This document shows, in pieces, positions 1 through 8,680 of a DNA stretch of 64,000 nucleotides. The position numbers and the translations under genes were made by a program. This DNA comes from Streptomyces sp. A0958 (lineage in GTDB: Bacteria > Actinomycetota > Actinomycetes > Streptomycetales > Streptomycetaceae). How positions within the stretch are numbered: position 1 is the first letter of the stretch; every line of letters begins with the position of its first letter. Below the pieces are notes generated by a model. The model saw only the letters and a program-made list of their open reading frames with translations. It searched no databases and was not told the origin of the DNA. The DNA is taken from positions 248,001-312,000 of the forward strand of contig NZ_SSBK01000002.1 in NCBI RefSeq assembly GCF_004795035.1. Direction: 5' to 3'.

Positions 1-672
1 CGCGACGACCTTCTCCAGCATCTTGCCGAGGCCGGGGCCGACCTCCGCCGCGTTCGCCCGCCGGGTGATCGCCTCACCGACCACGGCCTGCACGTCCGCG
101 TCCCGCAGGACCGTCAGCGCCCCGCGCAGCGCGGTCGCCAGCTCGGCCGTGACCCGGTCCGCGTGGGCCGGCTCCGCGAGCCACGCACCGACCCGGCCGC
201 CGATGCCCAGCGAGTGAATCCGGTCACGTACGACGCCCCCGGAGAGAAAGTTCTCGCCGACGAAGGAACCGAGCGAGGCCCCGAGCTGGTCCTTCTTGGT
301 GGGAATGATGGCGGTGTGCGGAATCGGCAGACCGAGCGGACGCTTGAAGAGGGCCGTGACGGCGAACCAGTCGGCCAGCGCACCCACCATGCCCGCCTCG
401 GCGGCCGCCGCGACGAAGCCCGGCCAGCCGCTCACGCCCTCGTTCTTCGCCCAGGTGGCGAGGACGTACACGAGCGCGACCAGCAGAAGGAGGCCGGTGG
501 CCGTGGTCTTCATACGCCGTACGCCGCGACGCTTCTCCTCGTCCGCGGCGGTGTACGCGAACGAGGCGAGGCCCCCGGGCCGCTCCCGCGCGCCCGCGCC
601 CCGCGCCTGTCCGCCGGGCCCCGGGGGCAGTTCGCCCCGCTCGGTCCGCCCGGCACCGTCGTTCCGTTCCAT
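1..672 (-). CDS. DUF445 family membrane protein (C-terminus cut by window edge)
   Basis: Reading leftward from an ATG at 672, the first ~53 residues are hydrophilic. A membrane segment follows (MKTTATGLLLLVALVYVLAT), then the DUF445 core with EAGMVGALADWFAVTALFK, the hallmark of this family. An in-frame GTG lies 9 bases upstream, and an internal ATG at 513 would remove the hydrophilic head, so the start is uncertain. The frame is open to base 1, so the end lies outside the window. DUF445 proteins are membrane-anchored and of unknown function; some have been linked to the cell surface. The gene is divergent from the SGNH hydrolase. Family assignment is firm and function is unknown. Confidence 0.85.
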   Translation of the reverse strand, partial: MERNDGAGRTERGELPPGPGGQARGAGARERPGGLASFAYTAADEEKRRGVRRMKTTATGLLLLVALVYVLATWAKNEGVSGWPGFVAAAAEAGMVGALADWFAVTALFKRPLGLPIPHTAIIPTKKDQLGASLGSFVGENFLSGGVVRDRIHSLGIGGRVGAWLAEPAHADRVTAELATALRGALTVLRDADVQAVVGEAITRRANAAEVGPGLGKMLEKVVA

Positions 673-802
673 CCGCTCCACCCGTCCGCGTAGGCGTCGC
701 CCCCGGCGCCCCGTACGCATTGTCCCTGCCTGATCTACTCCTGGGCCGCATGCCTGGTTCCCCGCGCCCTGCCGCATCATGGGAACCGGGACGCTCCCAG
801 GA

Positions 803-845
803 CCTCCCTCCCTCCCTCCCTCCTTCCTTCCTCCTCCTTCCTTCT
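803..845. repeat. Homopyrimidine tract with G-quadruplex potential
   Basis: Forty-three consecutive pyrimidines sit just before the ribosome binding site of the SGNH hydrolase. Within it, four CCC runs (806-808, 810-812, 814-816, 818-820) are separated by single T bases. The minus strand therefore reads four GGG runs with one-base loops, a textbook stable quadruplex pattern. The rest is TTCC/CTCC repeats. Structure formation is inferred, not shown. Confidence 0.75.
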
Positions 846-868
846 GCCCGCTAGGAGACACACCGCCG

Positions 869-2116
869 ATGCCCAGGCGCCAGGGGTACGCCCTGCTCAT
901 AGCCCTTGTGGCGGGCACCGCCACGCTCGCCGCCGCCGTGGCGTTCGCCGGTTCCCTGCTGTTCTCCGGGCCCCGGGCGACGGCGGCCGGCGCCACGGCC
1001 CCGCAGGGCGTGGCCACCCCGGCCGCACCGGCGCACTCCTCCGGCCTCTGGCTCGCCACCTGGGCGGCGGCGCCGGTCCTCGGGGTGAACGACCCGGCCC
1101 AGGCCCGGGACCAGAGCCGGCGCACCATCCGCAACGTCGTGCACACCAGCATCGGCGGCAAGGAGGCCCGCCTCACCCTGTCCAACCTGTTCGGTACGCG
1201 CCCGCTGCTCATCGACCACGTCACCGTGGACACCCGCCCGGTGACGTTCGACGGCGCCTCGTCGGTCACGGTCCCGGCGGGCCGGCAGAGCGTCAGCGAC
1301 GCCGTCGTCGTCCCGGTCGCCGCAGACTCCGACCTCGTGGTGACGCTGCGCACCCCGACCGCCCAGGGCCCGGTCACCTCGCACCCCAACAGCCACCAGA
1401 CCTCCTACACCGAGGACGAGCAGGGCACCTGGAGCACCACGCAGTGGCGCTACCTCACCGGCGTGGACGTGCGGGGCGGCGCCGCGACCGCGACGCTCGT
1501 CGCGTTCGGCGACTCGCTCACCGCCGGTACGGGCTCCACCACGGACGCGAACACCCGCTGGCCCGACACCGTCGCCGACCGGCTGCGCGGCCGGTACGCG
1601 GTGGTCAACCAGGGCATCGGCGGCAACCGCCTCCTGCGCGACGGCATCGGCCCGCGCGCCCTCGACCGCTTCGAACGCGACGTCCTCGGCGTCTCCGGCG
1701 TGAAGACGGTCGTCATCGCGCTCGGCATCAACGACGTCCAGGCGTTCCCGCGGGAGACCGACGCCATGCGGATCACCGGCGCCCTGCGCACCCTCACCGA
1801 GCGGGCCCACGCGCGCGGCCTGCGGGTCGTCGGCGCGACCCTCATGCCGTACCGGGGCACCCGCAACTGGACGCCCACGCAGAACGCGGTGCGTGAGCGC
1901 GTCAACACCGAGATCCGGGCGGGCGGCGTCTTCGACGAGGTCCTCGACTTCGACCGCTCGCTGCGCGACCCGGCCCACCCGCAGCGGCTGCGGGCCGCCT
2001 ACGACTCCGGCGACCACCTGCACCTGAACGACGCCGGGTACGCGCGCCTGGGGGCGCTGATGGACGTCGACGCGCTGCTCGGGACCAAGACCCGGGCCAC
2101 GACCGACGCGCTCTGA
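869..2116 (+). CDS. Secreted or membrane-anchored SGNH/GDSL hydrolase
   Basis: This is a 415-residue esterase/lipase-type hydrolase. An N-terminal hydrophobic segment (about residues 7-32) is a signal peptide or anchor, so it acts outside the membrane. A beta-rich region precedes the catalytic domain, as in two-domain SGNH esterases. Catalytic blocks are visible: GDSLTAG with nucleophile Ser216, a GGN block for the oxyanion hole, GIND at 286-289, and Asp382-x-x-His385 in the DHLHLND block. The ATG was chosen because AGGAGA sits 10 bases upstream; an upstream in-frame extension runs through the pyrimidine tract and is unlikely to be coding. The substrate is unknown. Confidence 0.9.
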   Translation: MPRRQGYALLIALVAGTATLAAAVAFAGSLLFSGPRATAAGATAPQGVATPAAPAHSSGLWLATWAAAPVLGVNDPAQARDQSRRTIRNVVHTSIGGKEARLTLSNLFGTRPLLIDHVTVDTRPVTFDGASSVTVPAGRQSVSDAVVVPVAADSDLVVTLRTPTAQGPVTSHPNSHQTSYTEDEQGTWSTTQWRYLTGVDVRGGAATATLVAFGDSLTAGTGSTTDANTRWPDTVADRLRGRYAVVNQGIGGNRLLRDGIGPRALDRFERDVLGVSGVKTVVIALGINDVQAFPRETDAMRITGALRTLTERAHARGLRVVGATLMPYRGTRNWTPTQNAVRERVNTEIRAGGVFDEVLDFDRSLRDPAHPQRLRAAYDSGDHLHLNDAGYARLGALMDVDALLGTKTRATTDAL

Positions 2117-2141
2117 CACCGGGGCGGGGGCGGCGGGGGCC

Positions 2142-2831
2142 CTACCGTCCGCCGCGCCCGTCGCCCTTCTCCAGCCGGCCGCGCTCACACTCCGCCTCGC
2201 GCAGCCGCTGCTTCTCCGCCTTGCTGCGCTTGTGCTCCACGCCGACGCCGCCCATCAGCGCGAAACCGGTGATCCGGACCCGGGGCGCGTCCGGCGCGGG
2301 GACCGCGTCGTCCTTGGCCTGCTCCCCGAAGCCGCCCATGATGCCGATGCCCCGGACGTCCACGTTGAGGTCCGGGGGGACCGTCACATGGATGCCGCCC
2401 ATGATCGTGAAGCAGCGGATGACGACCTCGCGGTCCTCGAAGTTCGCCTCGCGCAGATCGATGTCGCCGCCGCCCCACATGGCGAACGCGGTGAAGACCC
2501 GGCCGACCGTCCAGTTGCCCCGGCGGCGGAACCCGCCCCAGAACGCGAAGGCACCGCCCGAGGTGGCCGGCCTGCCGATCCGCTCCGGCCAACGGGCCGC
2601 CGAACCCGACCGGGGCTGCACGGCGGCCGGCGCCGACGACGAACCGGCCCTCGGAAGGTCACGGACGAGCGGCTCCAACTCCCCGTGCGTACGGGCCTTG
2701 TACGCACGGTCGAGGCGCTGGTCGAACTCCTCCATCTCCAGCCGGCCCTCGGCCACCGCCTCGCGCAGGATCTCGGCAATACGTTCACGCTCCGCGTCGG
2801 AGGCCCGCATCTCCGGAAGTTCGCTTGTCAT
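2142..2831 (-). CDS. DUF1707 protein with LiaF-like C-terminal domain
   Basis: The protein has 229 residues. Residues ~5-60 form a DUF1707 domain (MRASDAERERIAEILREAVA, then a Leu-rich amphipathic helix), a short module found mostly in actinobacteria. The C-terminal half (~115-215) is a Gly/Val-rich beta-helix-like segment with repeated IMGG motifs, like the cell-wall-active-antibiotic response domain of LiaF/VraT. No membrane segment is obvious. A role in envelope-stress sensing is inferred from the LiaF resemblance only. It converges on the SGNH gene with a 25-base gap. Confidence 0.82.
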   Translation of the reverse strand: MTSELPEMRASDAERERIAEILREAVAEGRLEMEEFDQRLDRAYKARTHGELEPLVRDLPRAGSSSAPAAVQPRSGSAARWPERIGRPATSGGAFAFWGGFRRRGNWTVGRVFTAFAMWGGGDIDLREANFEDREVVIRCFTIMGGIHVTVPPDLNVDVRGIGIMGGFGEQAKDDAVPAPDAPRVRITGFALMGGVGVEHKRSKAEKQRLREAECERGRLEKGDGRGGR

Positions 2832-2871
2832 ACCGAGCAGCCTATTGAACGCGCATGCTCACGTCACCGGC

Positions 2872-3876
2872 CTACAGGGCGGTAGCCGACGCGTACATCT
2901 TCGCGATCACCGCCTCGATGTCCGGCTCCCGCACCGAGAGATCCACCAGCGGGTAATCCGCGGCGATCCGTGCCACCAGCGGCGCCGCCGACGCCGACGC
3001 GGGGAACGCCAGCCACTGCCGCGGACCCTCCACCTTCACCGTCCGCACCGACGGCTCCGACTCCAGCCGGATCGGCGGGAGTTCACGCTCCAGGTCCACC
3101 ACCAGCGTCCGCTCGCTCTCCCCCACCTCGTGCAGCCCGGCCAGCGCACCGTCGTACATCAGCCGGCCGTGGTCGATCACCATCACCCGCCGGCACAACT
3201 GCTCGATGTCCGTGAGGTCATGGGTCGTCAGCAGCACCGTCGTCCCGCGCTCCGCGTTCAAGTCCCGCAGGAAACCCCGCACCTTGGCCTTGGACACCAC
3301 GTCGAGGCCGATCGTCGGCTCGTCCAGGTACAGCACCTCCGGGTCGTGCAGGAGCGCCGCCGCGATGTCGCCGCGCATCCGCTGCCCCAACGACAACTGC
3401 CGTACCGGTACGTCCAGCAGCTCGCCCAGGTCCAGGAGTTCGACGCACCGGTCCATGTTGGCGCGGAACCGGGCGTCGGGCACCCGGTACATCCGGTGCA
3501 TCAGCCGGTACGAGTCGCGCAGCGGCAGGTCCCACCACAGCGTCGTGCGCTGCCCGAAGACCACGCCGATCCGGTGCGCCAGCCTCGTACGCTCCCGCGA
3601 GGGGTCGATGCCCGCCACCCGCAGCGAACCGCCGCTCGGGGTGAGGATGCCGGTCAGCATCTTGATCGTCGTCGACTTCCCGGCTCCGTTCGGCCCGATG
3701 TAGCCGACCATCTCGCCGCGCTCCACCCGGAAGCTGATCCCGTCGACCGCCCGCACCTGGCGGCGCTCGCCGCGCAGGAAACCCGTCCTGCGGCGGACGT
3801 CGAAGACCTTCTCCAGGCGGTCGAGTTCGATGAAGGCCGTCCCGGTCCCCCTGTCCGCGCCCGTCTCCGTGCTCAT
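2872..3876 (-). CDS. ABC-2 type exporter ATP-binding protein
   Basis: This 334-residue cytoplasmic ATPase powers the two permeases encoded just upstream. It has Walker A GPNGAGKST, signature LSLGQRMRGD, Walker B VLYLDEPTIGLD and a switch His in LTTHD. Its first ~25 residues and its C-terminal ~80 residues extend the usual ATPase core. The Q-loop region reads VFGQRTTLWWDLP, characteristic of the ABC-2 subgroup paired with DUF990-like permeases. It lies 28 bases after the second permease stop, so the three form one operon (permease, permease, ATPase). The exported substrate cannot be told from sequence. Confidence 0.93.
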   Translation of the reverse strand: MSTETGADRGTGTAFIELDRLEKVFDVRRRTGFLRGERRQVRAVDGISFRVERGEMVGYIGPNGAGKSTTIKMLTGILTPSGGSLRVAGIDPSRERTRLAHRIGVVFGQRTTLWWDLPLRDSYRLMHRMYRVPDARFRANMDRCVELLDLGELLDVPVRQLSLGQRMRGDIAAALLHDPEVLYLDEPTIGLDVVSKAKVRGFLRDLNAERGTTVLLTTHDLTDIEQLCRRVMVIDHGRLMYDGALAGLHEVGESERTLVVDLERELPPIRLESEPSVRTVKVEGPRQWLAFPASASAAPLVARIAADYPLVDLSVREPDIEAVIAKMYASATAL

Positions 3877-3904
3877 GCCGCTGCCCCTTCCCGCCCGTTC
3901 CTCG

Positions 3905-4774
3905 TCAACTTCCCGTACTCCGGTACGCCCGCAGCCCCGCCCGCCACGCCAGTCCCGCCCCGGCCGCGCACACGGCCGCCACCACCGGCGGCAGGAACGC
4001 CACCCAGCGCGGCAACCCCAGCGGATAGTCCCGGTCCAGCACGTACAGCGCCGGGAGCCAGTTCACGAAGGCCAGCGGCACGACGAACGTCACCCCGCGC
4101 ACCAGGTCCTTCGCGAAGATCGTCGGCGGGTACTGGAGCAGCGTGTTGCCCCCGTACGTGAAGGAGTTCTGCACCTGCGACGCGTCCTGCGCGATGAACT
4201 GGAAGGCCCCGCCCGCCACGAACACCGCCCCGAAGATCACCGACCCGCTCAGCACCATCAGCGGCACCACGGCCGCCTTCGCCACGGTCCACTCGATGTC
4301 CAGGGCCACCAGCGCGTAGCCCAGCACCAGCAGCCCCTGCGTGATCCGCCCCAGCCTGCGCAGCGCGAAACGGTCGGCCGCCACCTGTGCGAGCACCGGG
4401 ACGGGCCGCACCAGCAGCGTGTCGAGCGTGCCGTCGCGCACCCGGCGGCCCAGCCGGTCCATCGACCCCATCAGCAGGTCCGCCAGGCCGAACGCCGTCC
4501 CCGCGGCCCCGTACAGCAGCGCGATCTCCGGGAGCGTGTAGCCGCCCAGCGCGTCGACGTGCGCGAACATCAGGACGATCGTGACGAAGTCGAACGCCGT
4601 CGCCGTGAAGTTCCCGAACGCCGTCATCAGGAACGACGCCCGGTACGCCATCGTCGAGCGCAGCCACATCCCGACGATCAGCCCGTACGCCCGCACGCCC
4701 TCGACCAGCCGCGGCCTCGGGGCGAACACCGCCCCGGGCGACTCCGCCACGGCCCCCTCCACCACGTCAGCCAC
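3905..4774 (-). CDS. ABC-2 family permease (second subunit)
   Basis: A 289-residue integral membrane protein with about six hydrophobic segments, of the ABC-2 family permease type. The start is the GTG at 4774, overlapping the stop of the upstream permease by 8 bases (translational coupling). A longer in-frame reading would begin inside the upstream gene with a Cys/Trp-rich run that is clearly an artefact. The segment VRDGTLDTLLVRPVPVLAQV is typical of the family, between transmembrane helices 2 and 3. It partners with the other permease to make a heterodimeric channel driven by the adjacent ATPase. Confidence 0.9.
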   Translation of the reverse strand: MADVVEGAVAESPGAVFAPRPRLVEGVRAYGLIVGMWLRSTMAYRASFLMTAFGNFTATAFDFVTIVLMFAHVDALGGYTLPEIALLYGAAGTAFGLADLLMGSMDRLGRRVRDGTLDTLLVRPVPVLAQVAADRFALRRLGRITQGLLVLGYALVALDIEWTVAKAAVVPLMVLSGSVIFGAVFVAGGAFQFIAQDASQVQNSFTYGGNTLLQYPPTIFAKDLVRGVTFVVPLAFVNWLPALYVLDRDYPLGLPRWVAFLPPVVAAVCAAGAGLAWRAGLRAYRSTGS

Positions 4775-5567
4775 CCTGGACCACCACCCTCCGCGTCGCC
4801 ACCGACTGCACCATCCGCCCCGCCAGCAACAGCACCACGGCCCAGGCCGCCTGGAACACGTACACCCGCACCAGACCCCAGCCCGTGTGCTTGCCGAGGA
4901 ACACATCGGCCGGCACCTGGAGCAGCGCCGACCACGGCAGCATCCGCGCCACCTCGCCCAGCAGCCCCGGGAACAGGGTCAGCGGCAGCAGCATCCCGGA
5001 GAAGAACAGCCCCGCCAGGAACGCGACCTGCGCCGCGCCCGCGCCGTCCATCAGCCAGAAGGCGGACAGCGCCACCAGGTAGCGGATCGCGAAGCTCACC
5101 ACCACGCCCAGCGTCACCGCGACGAGGAACGCCAGCCAGGTCCCGGCCGACGCCGGGAGCGCCAGGTCGAAGGCAAGCCCGCCGAGGACCATCGGCAGGA
5201 TGCCGCGCCCCAGCAGATGGAAGGCGGCCCGGCCCAAGTCGCCCGCCAGCCACCACATTTGCAGGTCGACCGGCCGGTAGAGGTCGACCGCGATGTCGCC
5301 CGTACGGATGCGCTCGATCAGCTCGTCCTCGAAGCCGCCGCCCATCATCACGCACGTCATCAGCAGGGCCTGGCCCAGCCAGACGAACGTCAGCGCCTGC
5401 GGCATGTCGTAACCGCCCAGCCGGGGCCGCTCGTCCCACAGGGCCGTGTACGTGTAGGCCAGGACGAAGCCGAAGACGGTGTTGGTGAACACCCCCGCGA
5501 CCGTCTCGATCCGGTAGGTGGCATAACGGCGGAAACCGCCCGCCGCCACCACCGCGTAGACCCGCAC
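4767..5567 (-). CDS. ABC-2 family permease (first subunit)
   Basis: The protein has 266 residues and about six membrane segments. The signature IRTGDIAVDLYRPVDLQMWW corresponds to the cytoplasmic loop seen in paired ABC-2 exporters of unknown specificity. It is the first gene of the three-gene exporter operon and divergent from the penicillin-binding protein gene, so 5568-5741 should hold both promoters. No clear operator is visible there. Start: MRVYAVVAAGGFRRY, with the hydrophobic core beginning soon after, as expected for the family. Confidence 0.9.
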   Translation of the reverse strand: MRVYAVVAAGGFRRYATYRIETVAGVFTNTVFGFVLAYTYTALWDERPRLGGYDMPQALTFVWLGQALLMTCVMMGGGFEDELIERIRTGDIAVDLYRPVDLQMWWLAGDLGRAAFHLLGRGILPMVLGGLAFDLALPASAGTWLAFLVAVTLGVVVSFAIRYLVALSAFWLMDGAGAAQVAFLAGLFFSGMLLPLTLFPGLLGEVARMLPWSALLQVPADVFLGKHTGWGLVRVYVFQAAWAVVLLLAGRMVQSVATRRVVVQGG

Positions 5568-5741
5568 AGCAAACCGCCTCCCCCGTTCACGGGTGCCGCA
5601 CCGGGCGTGGACACCAAAGCGCAGGAGCCTAGTCCCGCCGGGGCGGTCGCCGCGACCGCTTTTCGGTGGTCGATCCGAGGGTTATGCGACGGAAAGGGGC
5701 ACTATGGGGGAACCGACCGCGGCCGAGGAGTCTGCACCGAC

Positions 5742-8144
5742 ATGAGCGACGAGCCACAGCAGCAGAACGGAGACCCCACCCCCGGGGGCTGGGCCCCCAA
5801 GGACCTGCCCGCCGACGCTGCCGCCCCCGGCTCCGCCCCCGACGGCCAAGGCGCCCCGGCCGGCACCGGCGGGAAGAAGCCCCCCAAGGCCAAGCGCCCC
5901 AAGCGCACCGGCTGGCGTCGGCTGATCCCCACCTGGCGCATGGTCCTCGGCGGCGTCCTGCTCATCGCCGTGATCCTGGTCGGCGGCTTCATCGCCGGCT
6001 ACCAGCTCGTGGACATCCCCGCCGCCAACGCCAGCGCCACCGCCCAGTCCAACGTCTACCTCTACGAGGACGGCAGCGTCATCGCCCGCGACGGCGACGT
6101 CAACCGGGAGAACGTCAAGCTCGCCCAGGTCCCCCGCACCGCCCAGCACGCCGTCCTCGCCGCCGAGGACCGCGACTTCTACTCCGAACGCGCCGTCGAC
6201 ATCAAGGCGATGTTCCGGGCCGGCTGGAACACCCTCACCGGCAAGGGCAAACAGGGCGGCTCGACCATCACCCAGCAGTACGTCAAGAACTACTACCTGG
6301 GCCAGGAACAGACCGTCGTCCGCAAGATCAAGGAATTCTTCATCGCGATCAAGCTCAACCGCGAACAGTCCAAGGACCAGATCTTCGAGGGCTACCTCAA
6401 CACCAGCTACTTCGGCCGCAACGCCTACGGCATCCAGGCCGCCGCCCAGGCGTACTACGGCAAGGACATCGGCGACGTCACCACCGCCGAAGGCGCCTAC
6501 CTCGCCTCCCTGCTCAACGCCCCCAGCGCCTACGACGTCGTCACCCACCCCGAGAACAAGGCCGCCGCCGTCGCCCGCTGGAACTACGTCCTGGACGGCA
6601 TGGTCAAGAAGGACTGGCTCGGCGCCGGCGAACGCGCCGCCATGACCTTCCCCGCACCCGGCCCCGTCAAGCCCGCCAACAGCCTCTCCGGGCAGCGCGG
6701 CTACATCGTCCAGGCCGTCGAGGACTACCTCGTCGCCCACGACATCCTGGACGAGAAGACCATCGCCACGCGCGGCTACCGCATCACCACCACGCTGGAG
6801 AAGAAGAAGCAGGACGCCCTCGTCAAGGCCGTGAACGACAAGGTCATGTCCAAGACCGACGAAGAGCGCGGGGCCGACCGCAACGTCCGCGTCGGCGGCG
6901 CCTCCGTCGACCCCGCCAACGGTCACGTCGTCGCCCTCTACGGCGGCATCGACTACACCCGGCAGTACGTCAACAACGCGACCCGCCGCGACTACCAGGT
7001 CGGCTCCACCTTCAAACCGTTCGTCTTCACCTCCGCCGTCGCCAACGACTCCACCACCCGGGACGGCCGCCGCATCACCCCCAGCACCATCTACGACGGC
7101 ACCAACAAGCGCATGGTCCAGGGCCCCGACGGCCCCACCGGCTACGACCCGTCCAACGAGGACGACGTCAGCTACGGCCCCATCACCGTCCGCACCGCCA
7201 CCGACAAGTCCGTCAACGCCGTCTACGCCCAGATGGCCGAGGACGTCGGCCCCGACAAGGTCCGCCGGACCGCCATCGACCTCGGCATCCCCAAGGACAC
7301 CCCCGACCTCACCGCCTCCCCCTCCATCGCGCTCGGCCCCGCCACCGCCAGCGTCCTCGACATGACCGACGCCTACGCCACCCTCGCCAACCACGGCAAG
7401 CACGGCGCCCACGTCCTCGTCACCGAGGTCACCAAGAACGGCGAGAGCGTCACCCTGCCCGGCCGTACGGTGAAACAGGCCGTCAGCCGCGAAGCCGCCG
7501 ACACCACCACCTCCATCCTCCAGAGCGTCGTCGACGGCGGCACCGGCACCGCCGCCCAGGCCGCCGGCCGCCCCGCCGCCGGCAAGACCGGCACCGCCGA
7601 GGAGGACAAGGCCGCCTGGTTCGCCGGCTACACCCCCGACCTGGCCACCGTCATCGCAGTCATGGGCCAGAACCCCGACACCGGCGCCCAGAAACCCCTC
7701 TACAACGCGCTCGGACTCCCCCGCATCAACGGCGGCGGCGCCCCCGCCGAGACCTGGGCCCAGTACACCGGCGCCGCCCTGCGCGGCACCCCCGTACAGA
7801 AGTTCGACCTCGATCTGGAGGGCGGCACCGACGACACCGCGCTGCCCACCGAGGAGGACACCGCCCCCGGCGAGACCGGCCGGCGCCCCTCCACCACCCC
7901 CGCGCACACCCCTTCCAGCACCCCGTCCCGCACCCCGTCCGCCCCGCGGACCACACCCGGCACCACCGACACCCCCGTCGGAGGCGCCGGCAACGGCGGC
8001 ACGACCGGCGGCGGGACGGACACCGGCGGCGAGGACGGGGGCGGGGACACCGGCGGAAACGACAACGGAGGCGACGGAGACACCGGCGGCTTCCTCGAAG
8101 GGCCCCGCGGCACCAGGGCGCCGACGCCCAGCAGCCGCCGCTGA
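5742..8144 (+). CDS. Class A penicillin-binding protein (transglycosylase/transpeptidase)
   Basis: This 800-residue bifunctional enzyme polymerises and cross-links peptidoglycan at the outer face of the membrane. A Pro/Gly-rich cytoplasmic head (~1-65) precedes one membrane helix (~66-90). The GT51 domain shows EDRDFYSE with catalytic Glu142 and GGSTITQQYVKN. The transpeptidase domain shows Ser422-T-F-K425, an SVN motif (DKSVNAVYAQM) and Lys615-T-G617. The C-terminal ~110 residues are Thr/Pro then Gly/Asp-rich and probably disordered in the wall. The ATG follows GAGGAG at 5725-5730. It is one of several class A enzymes expected in Streptomyces and cannot be matched to a specific paralog. Confidence 0.95.
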   Translation: MSDEPQQQNGDPTPGGWAPKDLPADAAAPGSAPDGQGAPAGTGGKKPPKAKRPKRTGWRRLIPTWRMVLGGVLLIAVILVGGFIAGYQLVDIPAANASATAQSNVYLYEDGSVIARDGDVNRENVKLAQVPRTAQHAVLAAEDRDFYSERAVDIKAMFRAGWNTLTGKGKQGGSTITQQYVKNYYLGQEQTVVRKIKEFFIAIKLNREQSKDQIFEGYLNTSYFGRNAYGIQAAAQAYYGKDIGDVTTAEGAYLASLLNAPSAYDVVTHPENKAAAVARWNYVLDGMVKKDWLGAGERAAMTFPAPGPVKPANSLSGQRGYIVQAVEDYLVAHDILDEKTIATRGYRITTTLEKKKQDALVKAVNDKVMSKTDEERGADRNVRVGGASVDPANGHVVALYGGIDYTRQYVNNATRRDYQVGSTFKPFVFTSAVANDSTTRDGRRITPSTIYDGTNKRMVQGPDGPTGYDPSNEDDVSYGPITVRTATDKSVNAVYAQMAEDVGPDKVRRTAIDLGIPKDTPDLTASPSIALGPATASVLDMTDAYATLANHGKHGAHVLVTEVTKNGESVTLPGRTVKQAVSREAADTTTSILQSVVDGGTGTAAQAAGRPAAGKTGTAEEDKAAWFAGYTPDLATVIAVMGQNPDTGAQKPLYNALGLPRINGGGAPAETWAQYTGAALRGTPVQKFDLDLEGGTDDTALPTEEDTAPGETGRRPSTTPAHTPSSTPSRTPSAPRTTPGTTDTPVGGAGNGGTTGGGTDTGGEDGGGDTGGNDNGGDGDTGGFLEGPRGTRAPTPSSRR

Positions 8145-8220
8145 GCCGCCGCGTCAGTGACCCGACGTGGCCTTCAGACGCCCCCGAGCCGCCGCGTCAG
8201 TGACCCGACGTGGCCTTCAG
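8143..8220. repeat. Exact 35-bp direct repeat duplicating the SMR gene 3' end
   Basis: Bases 8143-8177 and 8186-8220 are identical (35 bases, period 43). The right copy contains the last codons and stop of the SMR gene (LKATSGH then stop, minus strand). The left copy therefore repeats those codons and begins within the stop of the penicillin-binding protein gene. It looks like a small tandem duplication at a convergent gene junction. Confidence 0.95.
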
Positions 8221-8517
8221 CCCCACCACGGCCACCAGCAGCAGACAGACGAAGAAGATCCGCGCCGCCGTCACCGGCTCGTGCAGCACCACCATGCCCA
8301 GCACCGCCGCACCCGCCGCACCGATCCCGACCCACACCCCGTACGCCGTACCGATCGGCAGGGTCCGCGCCGCATGCGACAGCAACAGCATGCTCGCCAC
8401 GATCCCCAGGCCCGTGAACACACTCGGCCACAGCCGGGTGAACCCCTCCGTGTACTTCATCCCGATCGACCAGCCCACTTCCAGCAGACCCGCGACCACC
8501 AGCAGAACCCACGCCAC
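8197..8517 (-). CDS. Small multidrug resistance (SMR) family efflux protein
   Basis: A 106-residue protein of four membrane helices, the normal SMR length. It has the conserved membrane-embedded Glu in helix 1 (LLEVGWSIGMK), GTAYGVWVGIGA in helix 3 and the helix 4 segment LLLVAVVGLKATS. SMR dimers exchange protons for cationic drugs or guanidinium; the GWSIGMKYTEGF stretch is closer to the Gdx/SugE side, but this is not decisive. The GTG start follows GGAGG with a 7-base gap and gives the standard N-terminus. A longer frame reaching upstream is rejected for lack of similarity. No guanidine riboswitch was recognised upstream. Confidence 0.9.
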   Translation of the reverse strand: MAWVLLVVAGLLEVGWSIGMKYTEGFTRLWPSVFTGLGIVASMLLLSHAARTLPIGTAYGVWVGIGAAGAAVLGMVVLHEPVTAARIFFVCLLLVAVVGLKATSGH

Positions 8518-8630
8518 GACAGCACCTCCGACGAGACAGAACACGCGAACAACACGGGTGCGTCGTCTTTGCGAAACCCGGTACGGCGCGTCTCGTCGGG
8601 GTGATTCCACCGTAGCAAAGAACGAGCAAA

Positions 8631-8658
8631 GGGCCCGGTGACAGCAGTCACCGGGCCC
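8631..8658 (-). terminator. Intrinsic terminator of the GroES-like gene
   Basis: A perfect 12-bp stem GGGCCCGGTGAC/GTCACCGGGCCC closes a 4-base loop. Reading leftward it is followed by a T-rich stretch (CTTTGCTCGTTCTTT), as expected for a terminator of the upstream minus-strand gene. Confidence 0.8.
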
Positions 8659-8680
8659 CCCGTACACCCATCGGCGCGGG

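Noticed and set aside
2221..4161. A 646-codon plus-strand frame over the DUF1707 and ABC ATPase genes
   Set aside because: It is antisense to two well-supported genes and is rich in His/Pro/Arg with no domain.
5682..7907. A 741-codon Gly/Val-rich open frame opposite the penicillin-binding protein gene
   Set aside because: Its composition mirrors the codon bias of the real gene on the other strand, and it has no family motif or ribosome binding site.
8518..8680. Guanidine riboswitch before the SMR gene
   Set aside because: I could not find the conserved elements of guanidine-I, or the paired ACGR-loop hairpins of guanidine-II. Only a terminator and a simple leader are visible.
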